Source: Xanthomonas albilineans (GTDB lineage: Bacteria > Pseudomonadota > Gammaproteobacteria > Xanthomonadales > Xanthomonadaceae). Taken from it: a DNA stretch of 64,000 nucleotides. The notes below the pieces were generated by a model that ran no database searches, was not told the origin of the DNA, and saw only the letters and a list, made by a program, of their open reading frames with translations. Numbering within the stretch: the first letter of the stretch is position 1; the number at the start of each line of letters is the position of its first letter. Below, in pieces: positions 61,794 to 64,000 of the stretch. The stretch spans positions 285,491 to 349,490 of the forward strand of contig NZ_MDCB01000002.1 of the NCBI RefSeq assembly GCF_002939705.1, in the 5' to 3' direction. Both the position numbers and the translations under genes were made by a program.

Positions 61794-63568
61794 ACGCGAT
61801 TCCTGTTGAGACCCCGCATGCCGCCGCACGCCGCATCCTGGGCCACTTCCTGGCCGAGTGCTACCAGCCGACCGGTCTACACGAATACCGCGATGCTCAG
61901 GGCAATCCGGTGTTCTGGCGCGCGCGCTGCAAGCACCCCGATGGCCGGAAGGCAATCCGGCCCTTCCGTTGGAACGGGACGCGCTACGTCCCCGGCGAGC
62001 CGCCCGCGCCACCGGAGGGCAAAGTGCTGTACCGCCTGCCAGAACTCCTGGCCGCCAATCCCGGTGCCATCGTCTACGTGGCGGAGGGTGAAGCCTGCGC
62101 CGATGCCTTGGCCGCCCTGGGCCTGCTGACCACCACGTCCGGGAGTAGTTCCAGCGCCGGGGCGGCAGACTGGACGCCACTGCGCGGTCGTCGGGTGCGC
62201 CTGTGGCCCGACAACGACGCGTCGGGACGCAAGTATGCCGTCGATGTGGCCGAGCGCCTGTGCGCGCTGGGCTGCACGGTGGAGGTGATCGACATTGCAG
62301 CCATCGTCCCGCCCTTGCCCGATAAGGGCGATTGTGTGGACTGGCTGTCCGTCAACCTGGAAGCCGATGCAATCGCGATAGGTTCATTGCCACTGGTGCA
62401 GGACGCGTCGGATGCAGCGTGCGCGGAGACATGCCACAGGCCACATGTCGAATTGATACGCGGCAACAGGCTGATACCTGAGCCAGTAAAGTGGATATGG
62501 AACGGCTGGCTGGCCGCTGGCAAGCTGCACATCCTGGGAGGCCAGCCGGGGACGGGTAAGACCACTATCGCCATGGCGATGGCTGCAACCGTGAGCAGGG
62601 GAGAGAGGTGGCCGGACCACTCACCCAGCCGGTGTGGGAATGTGGTGATCTGGTCCGGTGAGGATGATGCGCGCGACACCCTGGCTCCACGCTTGCTCGC
62701 CATGGGCGCGGACATGGCCCGCGTCTATTTCGTGCAGGGCGTGCGGGAAAAGGGCGAACGGCGTGCATTCGATCCGGCGATAGACAGCGATGTGTTGCAG
62801 GCCGAACTGGATAATATCGGTGACGTGGTGCTGTTGGTCATCGACCCCATCGTCTCTGCCGTGGCTGGCGACTCGCACAAAAACGCCGAGGTACGGCGTG
62901 GATTGCAACCGCTGGTCGATCTTGCCCAGAACCAATGCTGTGCCTTGTTGGGTATCACCCACTTCACCAAGGGCACAGCGGGCCGTGAGCCAGTGGAGCG
63001 CATTACCGGGTCGCTGGCTTTTGGTGCATTGGCCCGGTTGGTCATGGTGACGGCCATAACCCAAGCGAGAGACGGCGAGGCGGCTAAACGGTTCCTGGCG
63101 CGAGCCAAGTCGAACATCGGCCCGGACGGTGGCGGCTACGTGTACGACTTGCAACAGGTGGAACTGCACGATTTCCAAGGCGTCATTGCATCATCAGTGC
63201 GATGGGGCGCAGCCCTGAAAGGAACGGCGCGGGAGTTGCTAGACGATGCCGAGCGGCAGGACGACGGCCAACGGCAGGATGCCGCAGGCTTCTTGCGCGA
63301 GCTATTGCGCGATGGGATGCAATCGGCGAAGGACGTGTATCGGGAAGCCGGCGAGGCCGGGTTATCGGTCGATGCGATAAAACGGGCAAAGGTGAAAATT
63401 GGAGCGGTGGCGGTGAAGCGTGGCGGCCACTTTGGCGGTGGCAGGCAGGAATGGGCATGGCAGTTACCGGCTGACAACTGCACTGAAGGGAGTGAAGGGA
63501 GCGCACAAAATGATGCGCCCCCTTCAACCTCTTCAGGCGATGGAGTGCTCCCTTCATGGAATCAATGA
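61790..63568 (+). CDS. TOPRIM primase domain fused to RepA-type AAA helicase
   Basis: 592 residues. The N-terminal ~190 residues contain a TOPRIM-like domain (IVYVAEGEACADALAALGL with its Glu, and RLWPDNDASGRKYA with its acidic pair). A RecA-like helicase of the RepA/AAA_25 type follows, with Walker A GGQPGTGKTT near 249 and Walker B LLVIDPIVSAVAGDS near 347. After these come THFTKGTAGREPVERITGSLAFGALARLVM and a C-terminal winged-helix-like segment. It is the element's replication protein. It is coupled to the preceding zinc-domain gene by ATGA. Confidence 0.88.
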   Translation: MNAIPVETPHAAARRILGHFLAECYQPTGLHEYRDAQGNPVFWRARCKHPDGRKAIRPFRWNGTRYVPGEPPAPPEGKVLYRLPELLAANPGAIVYVAEGEACADALAALGLLTTTSGSSSSAGAADWTPLRGRRVRLWPDNDASGRKYAVDVAERLCALGCTVEVIDIAAIVPPLPDKGDCVDWLSVNLEADAIAIGSLPLVQDASDAACAETCHRPHVELIRGNRLIPEPVKWIWNGWLAAGKLHILGGQPGTGKTTIAMAMAATVSRGERWPDHSPSRCGNVVIWSGEDDARDTLAPRLLAMGADMARVYFVQGVREKGERRAFDPAIDSDVLQAELDNIGDVVLLVIDPIVSAVAGDSHKNAEVRRGLQPLVDLAQNQCCALLGITHFTKGTAGREPVERITGSLAFGALARLVMVTAITQARDGEAAKRFLARAKSNIGPDGGGYVYDLQQVELHDFQGVIASSVRWGAALKGTARELLDDAERQDDGQRQDAAGFLRELLRDGMQSAKDVYREAGEAGLSVDAIKRAKVKIGAVAVKRGGHFGGGRQEWAWQLPADNCTEGSEGSAQNDAPPSTSSGDGVLPSWNQ

Positions 63569-63912
63569 ACGCCATCGGCTTGCCCGAACTACACCCGCAG
63601 GCATCGTGTCGCCATGGTGGCGGATGGGCTTTTCACGATGTTGCTGCCTGCCTGCATGCAGTTAGATCGAACGTGACGCCGCCGACACAATGCAATCGGA
63701 TGCTCAAGAATCTTTTTGCCAGTGTCGTGTTGGTACGAAGCGACACTGTAGGAAAATTCCTACAACACGGCAGTCAGAATTCTGATTCTCCTGGCCTGCC
63801 AGCGACGAGAGACTATGCATGCCGGACGCGGAGCCATGATGGCCGCTCATCCCGCGTGGCGCTTGAGCAGCGCCAAGCCGGCATCGCGCTATCGCGATCA
63901 CGCCCTGGGTAG
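63565..63912 (+). CDS. Possible small mobile-element ORF
   Basis: 115 codons from ATG 63565, overlapping the helicase stop (ATGA). The first ~35 codons (NAIGLPELHPQASCRHGGGWAFHDVAACLHAVRSNV) have coding-like composition. The remainder is Ser/Arg-rich and runs through two palindromes (63747-63764, 63774-63785), so only part of the frame may be a real protein. The family is not recognised. Confidence 0.35.
   Translation: MNAIGLPELHPQASCRHGGGWAFHDVAACLHAVRSNVTPPTQCNRMLKNLFASVVLVRSDTVGKFLQHGSQNSDSPGLPATRDYACRTRSHDGRSSRVALEQRQAGIALSRSRPG
63747..63785. promoter_or_regulatory. Two palindromes near the element's right side
   Basis: TGTAGGAAAATTCCTACA (63747-63764; 8-bp arms, AA centre) and the perfect 12-bp TCAGAATTCTGA (63774-63785) lie 9 nt apart. 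Both look like dimeric regulator sites controlling the gene that starts at 63947, or remnants of an older junction. Confidence 0.45.
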
Positions 63913-63946
63913 TAGGCTGTTTCTCTCCCTTCCCACAGGTGGAACT

Positions 63947-64000
63947 ATGGCTGTGCGACCTCCGTTTGCCACGCCGTCCCGTGTAGCGCTTCCCCTGCTG
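63947..64000 (+). CDS. Partial CDS of the mobile element (3' end outside window)
   Basis: ATG at 63947 is preceded by AGGTGG and opens a frame to the edge: MAVRPPFATPSRVALPLL. It is too short to identify. It shows that the element continues to the right. Confidence 0.45.
   Translation, partial: MAVRPPFATPSRVALPLL

Noticed and set aside
58754..64000. Right attachment site of the element
   Set aside because: No second copy of the tRNA-Leu 3' end was found up to the window edge.

Overview
The window looks like chromosome of a Xanthomonas. GC is about 62-64%, and the blocks fur/recN/hrcA-grpE-dnaK-dnaJ, sucA-sucB-lpd, mntH/mntR, ppsA/ppsR, a LOV histidine kinase and a class III PHA synthase (phaE-phaC) are all typical of that genus. 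Several short gene remnants between intact housekeeping genes suggest a lineage undergoing gene loss, such as the early-branching X. albilineans group. The species is an inference; no rRNA or species marker is present.

Layout. 1-7.3 kb: the 3' end of fur, convergent recN, then the heat-shock cluster hrcA, grpE, dnaK, dnaJ. 7.3-15.3 kb: a pyridoxal-kinase remnant, tyrA, an ABC exporter with a shrunken yigZ upstream, a GAF-GAF-GGDEF-EAL protein and a LOG-family protein. 15.4-26.9 kb: sucA-sucB-lpd (2-oxoglutarate dehydrogenase), a GNAT protein, the ribosomal oxygenase roxA, purB and fumC, with two more small decayed or doubtful genes. 26.9-31.5 kb: a compact minus-strand operon with a small membrane protein, a YtrA-type GntR regulator, an ABC ATPase and permease, a secreted beta-helix protein and two paralogous lipoproteins. 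It is driven by a clear sigma70 promoter and is the best candidate here for a poorly described envelope system. 31.6-39.9 kb: exported glutathione peroxidase, FkpA-like isomerase, ugd, slyX, a DUF2058 protein, exported superoxide dismutase, mntH and divergent mntR (with a perfect operator and a 9-bp tandem repeat), tadA and orn. 39.9-49.4 kb: mscS, ppsA and divergent ppsR with a palindrome between them, a DUF1249 protein, a NUDIX hydrolase, bdhA, pssA and phaE-phaC. 50-58.5 kb: a LOV hybrid kinase, tex, a 1317-residue PAS/GAF hybrid kinase and a single-domain receiver.

58.7-64 kb: tRNA-Leu(CAA) followed by a P4-like integrated element that runs off the right edge. It carries a tyrosine integrase, an unknown protein, an AlpA-like regulator, a primase-like zinc-domain protein without its cysteines, a TOPRIM plus RepA-type helicase fusion, a doubtful small ORF and a partial CDS.

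Recurring non-coding structure: three copies of a palindromic TCCACA/TGTGGA repeat, GTCCC-type heptamer repeats in two intergenic gaps, a long-stem element between convergent genes at 35.55 kb, and several terminators. No CRISPR array, rRNA or insertion sequence was seen.
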